64,000 bases of DNA. It comes from Kappaphycus alvarezii. Lineage: Eukaryota > Rhodophyta > Florideophyceae > Gigartinales > Solieriaceae. The notes beneath the pieces were generated by a model that was given only the letters and a program-made list of their open reading frames with translations, ran no database searches and was not told where the DNA came from. The stretch spans positions 372,001 through 436,000 of the forward strand of contig NADL03000681.1 in the NCBI GenBank assembly GCA_002205965.3, in the 5' to 3' direction. Shown one piece after another: positions 45,136 through 57,059 of the stretch (within the stretch, counting starts at the first letter, position 1; each line of letters begins with the position of its first letter). The position numbers were made by a program, and so were the translations under genes.

Positions 45136-45778
45136 TATTTACAGATGTTTTCGAAAGAGGGATTGATTGGAAGAGACTTCGTTGTGCTCTACTTCAGACT
45201 ATGGTTGACATTTATGACGCTAATTTCTGAAAACAAGCCGTTTCCATCGCTGTTGTGGCGCGAAAACATTGCTGTGGGTTTCCCTTTTCTTTTCGTTCGC
45301 GCCGTTCTGACTTTGTTGATCGCTGCTTTGCCATAAACCCACGAGTTGCTTATAGAAAGGGCCCGTTTTTCGGGGATTTTTTTCTGATCGAGTTGAATAT
45401 GCAAGCGAAAGACGAATGAAAATTATGAATGGGTTGAATTTGCTGCTGAATTTGTCGGTATTGCTTTAGAGGGGCGATGGTATTGAAGCGCGATTGGCTA
45501 GTGTTTAGATTCCATTTCGAAAAATCAAGGTCCAAGACATGGTACTTCGGACCCCGATTCACTGGAATGAAACCCCATTTCTAACAGAACTGATTGGCCT
45601 AGAATTAGATTTCGACGGGTACGTGCAGAAAAGCGGCTTCAAAATCTACAATCCCGTTGTATTTGGATGTTACGCAACTAGTGGAGATGCTCTTACGGCG
45701 TGTAACTACAATACTGAGGGGGGGGACTGGGAACCTTATTTAGTAATGACAGTACAATACTGTATGGTACAGTACAGT
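45136..45778. other. Flank between Harbinger relic and old copia LTR
   Basis: No recognisable gene. GCAATACC occurs in inverted orientation at about 45,460 and at about 42,560, a weak candidate for the Harbinger inverted ends. A TACTG-type cluster (agtacaatactgtatggtacagtacag) directly precedes the LTR. Confidence 0.35.
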
Positions 45779-46241
45779 TGTAAGATGTGTCCATATTGAC
45801 AGAGTAGCCAAGGAAAGGTTGTATGTATCTGGAATAAATCCATGGAAAGCTAATAACGCTATTCAGAGAATAGACAGAAAGAGAATGCCAAACACAGGTG
45901 GAAATTAGATAGAACAATGTAGCAAGGGCGCAAACAATGAATCGGGAAGTAGCTGACAGAAGTTTTGGAGAGCCACCGCACACGTGAGTATAAAGGAAGA
46001 GATTAGCGGAACTTTCCCAAGGACATGGGGAATTAGACGGCGACTTGTGCCGATCAGACTCCACTTTATCCGTTATCCATCTGTTTGAGCGACTCTTATC
46101 CCTCTCACTGAATACAATCATATATCATCCTTACATTCCAAATCACAAAATCCACAACAGTACAGTACATTGCGCGATAAAAAAATACAGCCGCACAGGC
46201 ATATTTAAGGATTTACTGTTACAAAACAGCATTATGTAACA
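45779..46241 (+). repeat. 5' LTR of old copia element
   Basis: 463 bp, matching 54,286-54,760 (e.g. cgacttgtgccgatcagactcc, gttatccatctgtttgagcgac, tatttaaggatttactgttaca), with many substitutions and small indels. Confidence 0.8.
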
Positions 46242-48551
46242 AAGGTTATATCAGGTTATCCACAGCTATGGGCCCAGGAGACCACGAGCAACGGTTTTTT
46301 TATACACCTCGTTTGACTGCGAATTCAGAAAAGTTCAAGTATCGCAATGATGTGCGTATGTGGATGCAGAAAGTAAATGTATTTGGCAGTGGAAGGGACC
46401 CAAAAGCTTAGGAATATTGAATTTGCATGGCATTGATCTCTACAAATGTATGGATGGGGCACACCAGAAGGGTTACCGAGTCTGAAGTGACAATTAGGAG
46501 GCTTAACCTTGGACCCGCAGACGATGAGGATACTTTGTCTTTTCCACAGAACAAGAAAACAGTAGAGAAGATCCTTATGATAGTTGCAAATTACTCATGC
46601 GCTGACGCTGCAAAAAGTTTTATTCTCACAGACAGAATGGTCTTCAACTTTAAACGCAAGCCAAATAAAGAGTACTGAGAATTTGCCAAATGATTCAGAG
46701 GATCTGTACTGGAACATATGAATTGTTTTTGGTCATGCTACCACTGAGCAAGAAAAATAACACATCGCTCTGGTATTTCTTGGTAATGAATCATTGCCGG
46801 ACTCCATCTACAATAAACCTCTAACTATAATGGTCAAAAAACCAGAAAATACAACTGCAGACACAAATTTCTCTGGAATTGTTTCTGTATCGTAGCTGAA
46901 GTCGGTATTAGAGTCAATTAAAGTATCAAACATGCTTACTGGAGAAGCTCTAGCAGCGGCAGCAGTCCGGATGACCATAGGTAATATCAAAACTGAGTTG
47001 TCCGATGCCAAAGACACATTTTCCTAGATGAAGCATTTAAATCGGAACATACGTCCAACTGAGTGGGAGCGTGTGAAGAGGTAAATGAGGATTACGTATC
47101 TAACGACGCTAACATTGTGAACTACCAAGTCGTTTTCAATTTAAAAAACAAAGAGGAAGGCACAAGAAAGCGTAAAGCCAGGTTCTTCCCGAAAGGTAAC
47201 GAAGAACAAGATAAGTATGGAATCCGTAAGGACTCAGCAAACGCGCAAATAGCTATCATCAAACTCCTGCTTAGCCTCGCTACCTTTCTTCAGTTCAAAG
47301 TTAAGACAGCGGATATCAATGGCGCTCACCTGCAAAGCGGAACGATAGAGCGAGAAATATATGTAAGGCTTCCCGGAGATTGGTATTTGGAACATAGTAG
47401 GCGAAATGGAACACTATGGAAACTCCCGAAGTAACACTACGGAATCGTGGAAGCGGGTAGGCAATGGATGTTAACCATAGAAAATTGGATGTTAGTGGAC
47501 GTGGGATTAGACGTTTCGTTGGCGTATGTCAGTTTTTCGTAAGACGGAACAGTGAGGGTAGGATCCTGTTGCTTTTGGCAAAACTGAGCGATGTTTTCCT
47601 CGTAGCAAGAAACCCGAATGATATCGAGAGCCTCATAAGTAAGCTAAAGGAAATATTTGGAGTAAGAAATGTCATTGACGGCACACTGTATTTGTTCGGG
47701 TGGTTTAATATCACTCAAGAAATTATAGTATTATATATTTGGCCGTGGGAACATATTAGAAGAGGACTAATGGAATCACCATGCAAAAAGATGAGAAATG
47801 AGCAAGTCGCGGCCAGAGAATTAATCCAATACCGCAGCCTCGCCGGCACTTTGCCATACTTGGGCAACGGCGTGTTGCCTCAAGCATCATACGTCGTGTC
47901 ACTAATGCAGGAGAAACTCGGGAGGCTGACTGTGAAACATGCCATTGAGGCGAATGATACAATCAGAGAATTGCGAAAAATGACTCCCTGTATCACGTAT
48001 CCATGTGTTAAGAACATCAAAGATGTATCCTTATTCGCTATAAAAGACGCAGCACACTCCAAAGATATAGACTATGGCCAGACAGGGTTTATCATAGGCT
48101 TAGTTGCGCACAATTGCAGGAGAGGAAGTAACTTATATAGTTTGGTCGACTGGTGCTCTCAAAAAAAGCAGAAACAGCCATTCGTCCTACGGTGCGGAAA
48201 TTCTACCTGCCGCAATAGGGGACGATCGGGGATATTACAGGAGGAAGACGATTAGCACACTTTTACAGGAAATATTAGTTGACTTTGACCTGAAATTTGA
48301 ATCGAAATATCTATGGGATACAATAAAGACTCTCCATGAGAGAAGGAGTACAGACTCTGTCAATCCGTCCAACGCTTAAAAAATACCTCAAAAGCAAGAA
48401 AAACGTATTGAGGTGGATCTCCAGCTCAGAGACTTTAGCAGATGTGCTCACGAAAACAAACGCGAGAATATGGAGTAATTTTAATGCAACATGCGTAAAG
48501 GGAAAGGTGCGAATGGAGTTCAGGTCTCTAAGACAGTTGACAAGGACAACC
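46242..48551 (+). pseudogene. Old copia gag-pol relic
   Basis: A gag-like start at 46,300-46,680 (KYRNDVRMWMQKVNVFG; CADAAKSFILTDRMV) is followed by undefined sequence. RT begins near 47,130 (RKRKARFFPKGNEEQDKYGI; LLLSLATFLQFKVKTADINGA; REIYVRLPGDWY). It continues through RRFVGVCQ.FVRRNSEGRIL, DVFLVARNPNDIESLISKLK and the LIQYRSLAGTLPYLGNGV block (47,820-47,880). RNase H is at 48,100-48,480, including SYGAEILPAA, LHERRSTDSV and VLRWISSSETLADVLTK, near its usual end. At least three frame changes and stops occur. Protease and integrase domains were not found between 46,680 and 47,060, so an internal deletion is likely. Confidence 0.7.
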
Positions 48552-49100
48552 TGTTGAAATGGAATAGGTTATTGTCACGATAAAGGGGAAAGTTGAAAGT
48601 AGGATGAAGTTGGAAAGGGAAAAACTTGAATAGTTGAACGGTTGACGAGTCCGATGCCCCATTCATCAGATTTTACTCCAACTAAACGACTTATATAGAC
48701 AACAGTTCGATAAACCTACCAAACTCGAACTAGAACATCCTGAGCTCCCAAAAGGTAGGAAGTCAGCTCAAGAATCCAGAAACTTCCGAAGCCACCCACA
48801 AAACTATCCGGTGAACTTCCACGTTAACATCAAATAGACTAACCGTCTCAATTCATACTTAAGAGACGTCTCACATGAGCTAATGTAATTACTTAATCAC
48901 ATATTCTCCAACACGTATAAGACAGAGACAAAACCACGTTTCAACTGGGAACATCTCAGTCTTCCTCAGGACGCGAATTTCGCATCCTGGACACGTCCTG
49001 TGCGCAACCTGAGTGCGTTCTGGACTCAACATGGAGCCATCCTACAAGTACTTATGTAATTTCTAATCTGAAAATCAGTCAGAAAATACTCGTATCAACA
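48552..49100 (-). repeat. 3' LTR of young copia element
   Basis: 549 bp with TGTTGA...TCAACA ends. Directly inside, on the sense strand, the purine run AAGAGGGGG (plus strand 49,101-49,109) is a good polypurine tract. Confidence 0.92.
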
Positions 49101-49144
49101 CCCCCTCTTGCGACATGAGCGTCCACGTCCTGAGACATCCTGAG

Positions 49145-52100
49145 TCACATTCTCTGCTGGAAAACACCAAGTCCCGACCTGTGCTTCTCGAACAGAGCAC
49201 GTGGCAACGGCTTGGTCAAAACATCAGCCGTCATATCCTGAGTCGAACAATACTGCATCCTGGATAATCCACGCTCGATATTCTCCTTGACGAAATTCCA
49301 TCGAATCGAAACGTGCTTCGCATGACGCACTCCCTCGTTGCTCCAAACAATAGCCCCCTGATTATCCTCCATCAGGGGGTTGCCGTATCCTGAACAACGT
49401 CCAACTCACTCAACAATTGTCGCAACCAAATGATCATCTTCGTGCCTTCACTCAAGGACACGAATTCAGCCTCGGTAGTGGAGAGCGCAACACTTCCTTG
49501 CTTCAAAGTCCTCCAACCCACCGTCGTATTCCAACCTGGAGCAATATTCCGGTTGTCGACTTCCGATCAGCCCGATCTCCAGCCCAATCCGCATCACAAA
49601 AGCAGATGAGCGTACCACCAGATCCTCCTGAAATCCTCAGCGAGTAGTCAAAAGTCCCGCGAAGATATCGAAGCACTCTCTTGAGTGCACTCCAGTGAAT
49701 CTCCCTCGGCGCTGATGCAAACCTGCACAGGATGGAGATAGCAGCACTAATGTCAGGCCTAGTCCTCGTGGCGATGAACAACAAGCAACCCAACAACTCC
49801 TGATACAATCCTCGATCAGCAAGTGTTCCATCAACCTCGACCACATCACGAAGAGTCCCTTCGCACATCGGGTAGACACAGGTTTGCAGGATATCATGCC
49901 AAACCTCTCCAAAACTTGCAGGACGTAATGTCTCTGCGACAACCATGCCCCCTCTGCATCCTGGACGAAAACCAAACCCAGAAAACATCGAAGAGTTCCG
50001 AGGTCCTTGACATCCAGATGTGAACAAAGTTCCTTCTTGACCTTGTCCACCAGGCTCTCATCCTCACCCATGAGGATGATATCATCGACGTACAGCAATA
50101 ACCAAACATGTCCACGTCGATACACACAGTCATCAGCCATCAGCTTCGTAAACCCCATCATCCATGACAGATTCCCACTTGTCATGCCACAACCTGGGGG
50201 CTTGTTTCAGTCCATACAGTCCCCGACGAAGCTTCAAGACTTGACCAGGTTCGCACAGCTTAATACCATCAGGAGCCATGATATAAACATCATCATCAAT
50301 CTCTCCATGCAAGAAAGCCGTGCGAACATCCATCTGCTGAATACAGTACCCCTCTGAACTGCCACAGTGAGGCAGGTACGAACAGTTGCGATGTCAACCA
50401 CTGGGGCGAAGGTCTGATCCACATTACCTTGCATGAACCCCCTGACGACCAGACGAGCCTTGTGTCTGATCACATCACCATTCTCATCACGCTTGCGCAG
50501 GAAGACAAACCTTGTAGACAATGGGCGAATACCATCAGGCTTCTTCACAACTTCCCACGTCTCGTGCTTGCCAAGTGACTCCAACTCTGAGTCCATGGCT
50601 TCTTTCCACTGCGCAGCCTCATCACTTTCCAAAGCCTCCTTCACACTTGAAGGCTCAGGTCTGGAGACATCCAAAATCTCCAATGCCCTTGCTGCTTTGG
50701 CTGATCCTGGACTGTAGAAAGCAGGCGCTTTCCTCTCACGTTGGGGATATCGACGACCGTCGTCTTCCGGCATCAGATTCCCGAACAGCATCTCCACCCC
50801 GTTCAATAACGGGATAATGTGTGAGCAAATCAAGAGGGTCCATCACAGGATGCTCTTCTGGGTCTCTCTGCACATCCTGAGAGCCCACGCGTGCATCCTG
50901 AGGTACAAATCGCCCATCCTGGGAATCTACCTGCACATCCTGATCAATATTGTCAGGTCCAGGTTGCACATCCTGTGGTCCAGGATGATCACTAGCATCT
51001 GTGCGCACAACCTGAGGGTCATTGCACAACCTGAGTAGCATCCTCGTCTTCTAGAAGAGATGGAGAAGGCATATCCCAATTTTTCTCCCAGTCACGAGCC
51101 GGAAACTTATCCTCAACCACAGTCACGTCCCTGGAAATAATTGCAACATTCCGGGACGGTATCCAAAGCTTGTACTGGCTGTTCTCCATGCATCCTACCA
51201 ACACACCAAGTTCTGACTTGGCATCAAGCTTCTTGCGCAACTCCTTCGGAATGTGGTGCCAAGCCAAACATCCGAAGGTTCGAAAGTAAGCCACATCAGG
51301 TTTACAACCTGTCATAATCTCGTAGGATGACTTTGAATGATCTCTCGGGCAGAAGAAAACATTCCTTATCTGGCTGCATGCACCACAGCCTCCGCCCAAA
51401 ATACCCTGGGCAACGATGCATGTTCAAGCATCGACCTGGCACACTCCACAAGCGTGCGATTGATCCTCTCGGCGATCCCATTCAGGTTAGGAGAATATGC
51501 AGGACAAGTGGAGTGCTCAATACCCTTCTGCTCAAGATACTCCTTGAATTCTGAGTTGAGATACTCCCCTCCATTGTCACTGTGCACACGCTTCACGGTG
51601 CAGTCAAACTTCCTCTCCAACCAAACCTGAAAGACCTTGAAGTGTCTCAGGACGTGACTTTTCCTTGCGATAGGAACGACAACCACATATCCTGAACGCT
51701 CATCCACAAAAGTAACGAAATACTTTGATCCCGAGAACGAGTTCACACATAGGCCCACAAACATCCGTGTGAATCACAGCACACTTCTCACGCGAACGAT
51801 GGTTGTTCCTGCGCAAGACCTGCCTTGTCTGCTTTCCCTTCATGCAACTGCTGCATGAACCCGCGCAAGAACTGCGCGTCCTGGAGTTGAACCCTGTGAC
51901 CACTCCACTTCGAAAGAGTTTCTTGATACTCTCGACGTTGGCATGTCCAAGTCTCTCATGCCATAGCTCCAAATCAGGATGAGAATCTGAGTCATCCCTT
52001 CCATGCTCGGACTTGGCAACGCATGCTGAGCGTTGCTCACATTGCACAGGTTGTGCAACCACTTGATATACACCACGAACCATCCTCCCCATGAACTGCA

Positions 52101-53476
52101 TTATCCCATGGTACATTCCGTTGCACCGCTGCCGTCCAATGTTGATCTGGTAACCTTCTCCGCAAAGTCTTGAACACGAAAGAAGGTTTGAGCAAAGCTG
52201 AGGTACACAAAGTACATTTTTCAGCACAATGATTCGCTCATACAAGTCCCCAGACGTTCCGACGAACGTCTGTAAGGCAAGAGTTCCGCGATGCGTAGCA
52301 AAAACCCTCTTGCCGTCACCAAGCATAATCGCGCGAGGATCGATTTCCTGCGCATCCTGGAGCCAATCTCGGTTCCACACCATGTGGTCCGAAGCACCGG
52401 AGTCAACAAGGAAGATATCGCTCCTCCTGCCCACCGGATGTTTCATCACTGCAGCATATTCTTGTTCGCTTTCGTTGCGACTCCAGCACTCCAAGTGCTC
52501 CACATCCTCTGATATGGTACTGCATAATTCACCCGTGCCCTTCCGGACACGAACAACAAGTCCTTCATCGGAACTTGAAACAAAAGAAACAGGCGACACG
52601 AAATCATCATCACCCTGCGCCATCAGCAGTCTAGCCTGCCGCGCATTTCCGCCATCCTGTTCTTGTACTGCCGGAACATCCGCAGAATTAACTCGATTCT
52701 GCGCCTTCACATCCTTGAACGGACAGTTCCTCTTGATGTGCCCAACCTTGTTGCAACCGAAGCAACGACGCTTCTCAATCCAAGAACTGGTTCCATTCTT
52801 TCCAGATCTTGACCTGAAGTTCTTCTGACCACTCCCATTCGCGGCGAGAGCACGTCCTGAGTCAGCTGCCTTAGGTGCTTTCACGCCACCTGATCTCTGC
52901 AACTGATCCTCATACTCCTGCAACAAGGTTGCCGTGACAGTCTCCCAATCCAGCTTCTTATCCCTGGTCTGCAGCGATGCACAATCACATGACCAAACGG
53001 CGAACTCCTCTTGTCACCGAAAGAAGCTAGGAGCATTGCCACCTGCAAGTCCTCAGCAATCCCACTTCCCATCGCACTCAGGCGATTGAAGGTTTCCTCG
53101 AAGTTGTCGATAAAATCCTGCATCGACTCACTCCGATAGCACGTCCTGGACAGCTTCGCTTGAAGCTGAACTTTGGTAGCCGTGTTCGATACAGCGTACC
53201 TATCCTGCAAGCGTTTCCACATGGCAAACGGATTATTCCTCGAAGCCATACACATCCTGAGAGGATCCCCCAAACCCTGAATCACCACCGCGCGGACAGT
53301 AGCGATATTCTTCCTCACATCCGCACTGACCTCCTCACCCTGAGCCAAAACGTCCTCCTGAATCATGCCAAGAACCTCCTTAGCTTCCAGCGCAGCTTCG
53401 GTTCTAGCACACCACACAGCTGGAAATCCTCTCCAGGTTTACCATAGAACTTGTAAACCTTCTTGTTGTCTTCCAT
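49145..53476 (-). pseudogene. Copia gag-pol of the young element, conserved but frame-broken
   Basis: Start ATG at 53,476 (MEDNKKVYKFYGKPGEDFQL). Gag UBN2-type region has WKRLQDRYAVSNTATKVQLQ. The zinc knuckle CFGCNKVGHIKRNC lies near 52,760, protease DSGASDHM near 52,400, and GAG-pre-integrase LWHERLGHANVESIKKLF near 51,960. Integrase has HTDVCGP, DERSGYV, HSDNGGEYLNSEF and NGIAERINRTLVE (51,770-51,430). A linker with 7-residue QD repeats follows (51,040-50,860). RT has QWKEAMDSELESL, HKARLVVRGF, MDVRTAFLHGEIDDDVY, LYGLKQAPRLWHD and LLYVDDIILM (50,640-50,080). RNase H has CDADWAGDRADRKSTTG, LSTTEAEFVSLSEG and TADVLTKPLPRALFEKH (49,590-49,180). At least ten single-base frame changes are needed, but no nonsense codon. 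All catalytic blocks are intact. Confidence 0.85.
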
Positions 53477-53584
53477 GGTTACGACTTAACCAACACAACA
53501 AAATAATCCGAGAACGAAACGGTTGACTCCAACGACGACGAGAAAGGGCAGCAACAGCAAAATGAAGAACGAAAAGGGTAGGTT

Positions 53585-53607
53585 AACGTGGGTCTGGGCC
53601 CATAACC
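53585..53607 (-). promoter_or_regulatory. Primer-binding site of young copia, half-tRNA-iMet type
   Basis: Immediately inside the 5' LTR the sense strand reads GGTTATGGGCCCAG. This complements the anticodon stem-loop half of initiator tRNA-Met (GGGCUCAUAACC), apart from one mismatch or wobble. Priming from an internal fragment of initiator tRNA is known for Drosophila copia. Assignment here is by complementarity only. Confidence 0.6.
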
Positions 53608-54157
53608 TGTAGAAATGGGAATAGGTTATTGTCACGATAAAGGGGAAAGTTGAAAGTAGGATGAAGTTGGAAAGGGAAAAACTTGAATAGTTGAACGGTT
53701 GACGAGTCCGATGCCCCATTCATCAGATTTTACTCCAACTAAACGACTTATATAGACAACAGTTCGATAAACCTACCAAACTCGAACTAGAACATCCTGA
53801 GCTCCCAAAAGGTAGGAAGTCAGCTCAAGAATCCAGAAACTTCCGAAGCCACCCACAAAACTATCCGGTGAACTTCCACGTTAACATCAAATAGACTAAC
53901 CGTCTCAATTCATACTTAAGAGACGTCTCACATGAGCTAATGTAATTACTTAATCACATATTCTCCAACACGTATAAGACAGAGACAAAACCACGTTTCA
54001 ACTGGGAACATCTCAGTCTTCCTCAGGACGCGAATTTCGCATCCTGGACACGTCCTGTGCGCAACCTGAGTGCGTTCTGGACTCAACATGGAGCCATCCT
54101 ACAAGTACTTATGTAATTTCTAATCTGAAAATCAGTCAGAAAATACTCGTATCAACA
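53608..54157 (-). repeat. 5' LTR of young copia element
   Basis: 550 bp, the partner of 48,552-49,100. The visible differences are TGTTG against TGTAG and GG against GGG near the plus-strand start. Confidence 0.92.
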
Positions 54158-54285
54158 CAACTTATAGAAAATGAGCTGCTGATGAACTAGATATGACAAA
54201 TGGACCTGCATCCGAGCAGATAAAGACAATAAGACCTCAAAAAATGAATTCGAAATGAGTAGGGCACTATTGCGACTGCGGGGAG

Positions 54286-54760
54286 TGTAAGATGTGTCCA
54301 CATTGATAGATATGAGATGCCGAGAGAGTAGCCAAAGGAAAGTTGCATGTATCTGGAATACATCCAGGGAATGATGACAACGCTTCTCAGAGAATGGGCA
54401 GACAGATACTGGCAAATGCAGGTGGCGTTCAGATAAAAAAAATGTAGCGAGGGCGAGGACAACGAATTGGGAAGTAGCTACAAGAATTGTCGGTGAGGCA
54501 TCGCACGCGTGAGTATAAAAAAACAGAATGGAGGAACTCCAAATGGGGGGGTAGCCTGCGACTTGTGCCGATCAGACTCCGTACTTTTTATGTTATCCAT
54601 CTGTTTGAGCGACTTCTATCCCTCTCGCTGACCTAAATAATTTATCATCCTCACAGCCCAAATCACATTATACACAACAGTACAGTACAATGCGCGAAAA
54701 AAACTACAGCTGCACGGGAATATTTAAGGATTTACTGTTACAGAACGGCATCGTACAACA
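54286..54760 (+). repeat. 3' LTR of old copia element
   Basis: 475 bp, the partner of 45,779-46,241. It is separated from the nested element by 128 bp of old-element interior. Confidence 0.8.
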
Positions 54761-55289
54761 AAGGTGAAGGAACAACCAATACAGACTGTTCTAGCTCATA
54801 AATAGTTTAAAAAGACCACCGACGCGGACACAAGATGTCCAGAACAAGATATATTGGACTAATATCCCGTCAGGTTATTGGCAAAACTACGCAAACCACG
54901 CCGATCACCCCATTCCAGAGTCCGAATCCAACAACAAAACCGATTCTGCATACAAATCCCTCCTTGGTACGATGTTGCCCACATAACGCTCCCATTGAGC
55001 CGTAAAGCGGGCTGAACGAGCCACTTCTCATACATCACTCGAGAAATTATCCGATCGACAAGAATATCACCATAAAACAACCATCACCAGTACGACACTA
55101 CACAAAACCGCAACATGACCTAAATAATCATACTGAAAATCACACAGCTCAACAAGGACGATATCGAGTTAGAGATCATCTCCGTGACTGCAGCCGCCAC
55201 CGCCCTCAAAGCCAGAGAGCTTCTCAACGCAGATCCAACCACACACGGCAAAGACCAATACCTACACAACGAACAGCAGCGCTGACTTT

Positions 55290-55745
55290 AAAAATGACAG
55301 GGACCGAAGCTCTAGAGCAGGCATCATCAATACGGTATGGGAATCGCCAATAGCGTGATGCAGCCGCAAACAATCAACAGTATACAAATCCACGTGCGAA
55401 GCACAACATCTTGCTGGATCAGACGCCGCGTAGTAAGCCCTATGGATAATACGACTACCACGGGATTGCGGATTCCAGAACGTCTCACTATCCAAACTCC
55501 TTCTCGACACCATGTCCACAATCCAGGTAGCCAAAAGTATGTACCCAACAAAACGGCGATTAATCATCGAAATAGCCCACCATTACATCGTCCACCATGT
55601 AAGACAAGGCAGTACCCTGTAATTCATATACCCAAGCATATTAACCCAGCAGATGTACTAACTAAAATACTAGGTCACATCAAAACCGAACGCTATATTG
55701 CTTACCTCCATATCTTCCCCACCCACGGCGTAAGCACGACGTAAC
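55290..55745 (+). pseudogene. Another copia RNase H end, relic
   Basis: The open frame to 55,744 ends PVIHIPKHINPADVLTKILG and HIKTERYIAYLHIFPTHGV, the conserved C-terminus of copia RNase H ('.NPAD.LTK.L....'). Upstream pieces (SHYPNSFSTPCPQS-like) are too diverged to place. It is a third copia lineage in this window. Confidence 0.5.
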
Positions 55746-56940
55746 CAACTGTCCATAACCTCAAAAAAGTCCCAGCAGACACAACAATGCAACTTTGCTA
55801 TAAGAAAGATCCATTGTTTTCACTCTGGACTGACGAAAAAACTAACACAATCAAAAGAAAACGTGAATCGTCATTACAGCGAAAGAAACAATCAAGGCAG
55901 ACTTTACCAGCATATACATAACGGCCGCCGACATGGGCATAAGCTTTACAGAATAAAGAGAAATTGGGCTCTTACTTCGTCAAAATGGATACTGTAGTCA
56001 ATCATAATGTCGAATGAAACCAAATAACACAGGCGAATTTGAACCAATATCTTTTAATTCTTCTAAACGTTTCATCAAAAGGGATATCAAAGACAGCTGA
56101 AAAAACTGAGAGACATGGCACTCAATTCTACAGCATACAGGCGCTCATTAAGCCACTGGAAAGGGAGCTAACTCCAAGTTAATCTAACATTAAAGCCTAC
56201 AATATTTTTTACCCAATTTATCGCTGTGCCTCACTGTAAATGACCAGAACAGCTCATAATGCAAAAAGGCTAAAAGTTAAGAGCGAAGGAAGAGTCTTGC
56301 CTGAAATAAGGAAATTATTCACATCTGAGAGATTGCCTTACGGCTCGAGAGATCTGAGAAGGCAGTAAGAACTTTGCGAAAGGCACCAGGTGATTTTAAA
56401 TTAAACACGGAAAAGTCAGGTGTTCGGAAATTGCACCTTTTAACACTATTCAGCTCTTTCTAGGAGTAACCAGGGAAAAATCAGGGTAGAAGATCAGAGG
56501 GAACCTAACTTTACAAATTCTAGAGCACCGCGTAATGTACGGTACTACAACTAATGTCTAAAACCTCCCATACTGTCTTCAATACGGCTAAACGGGTACC
56601 TGTGATGACAAAAATCACATCGACAAATTTTGTTTGATTGTTGCGCGATAAATGAAGTCTAAACGAGAAATGAAGTCTAAACAATGTCCTAATGAGGTGA
56701 AATAGTTTTTTTCTGATGAAAAAAATGTAATGTAGACGACCTGAATAGTCAAAAATCAATTCGATCGGCGGCGTTCTCCGTCGTCAAGGAACTCGCGAGA
56801 ACCGTTGCCACCCGCGCAATGGAACGGTTTTTCGAAGGTTAGAGCCATTCTTTTACAGCGGCACTCCGCTTTGACAGTAACCTCCAATGCCGCTTGTTTG
56901 CTGGCTGGCCTCCCTTCCACCTTCTGGTAGATTGGAGTGC
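55746..56940. other. AT-rich stretch without recognisable gene
   Basis: No ORF with recognisable motifs. The minus-strand ORF 56,756-56,947 is probably a shadow of the following relic. Confidence 0.4.
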
Positions 56941-57059
56941 CATCCACAGCTTTCTACGGATCGTACGGTTTCGCAATTGGCTTGACAATGATACGATATC
57001 TACGCTTCGGTACAAATTTACTTGATACCAACCCCATATCTACCACAGTAAATTAACCC

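Larger units (their letters stand above)
48552..54157 (-). mobile_element. Young copia LTR retrotransposon nested in an older copia element
   Basis: LTRs of 549 and 550 bp start TGTTGA/TGTAGA and end TCAACA. By eye they differ only in the first ~12 bases. Flanks are caacc (48,547-48,551) and caact (54,158-54,162), a 5-bp target duplication with one mismatch. The interior encodes gag, zinc knuckle, protease, integrase, RT and RNase H in copia order on the minus strand. It was inserted into the 3' end of the old plus-strand copia element. Confidence 0.92.
45779..54760 (+). mobile_element. Old copia element, interrupted by a nested younger copia element
   Basis: Diverged direct repeats at 45,779-46,241 and 54,286-54,760 share TGTAAGATGTGTCCA starts, ACA ends and long collinear similarity. 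The stretch 46,242-48,551 holds a decayed gag/RT/RNase H on the plus strand. The remaining 128 bp of interior lies at 54,158-54,285. Between them sits the minus-strand copia element 48,552-54,157. No target duplication was identifiable for the old element. Confidence 0.8.

Noticed and set aside
50860..51020. Regular repeats considered as a CRISPR-like array
   Set aside because: The units are 21 bp in a coding linker without unique spacers, in a eukaryotic retrotransposon.
50433..52828. Long plus-strand ORFs (e.g. 52,229-52,828, 199 codons) inside the young copia
   Set aside because: They are antisense to conserved gag-pol motifs and rich in Ser/Pro, typical antisense shadows.
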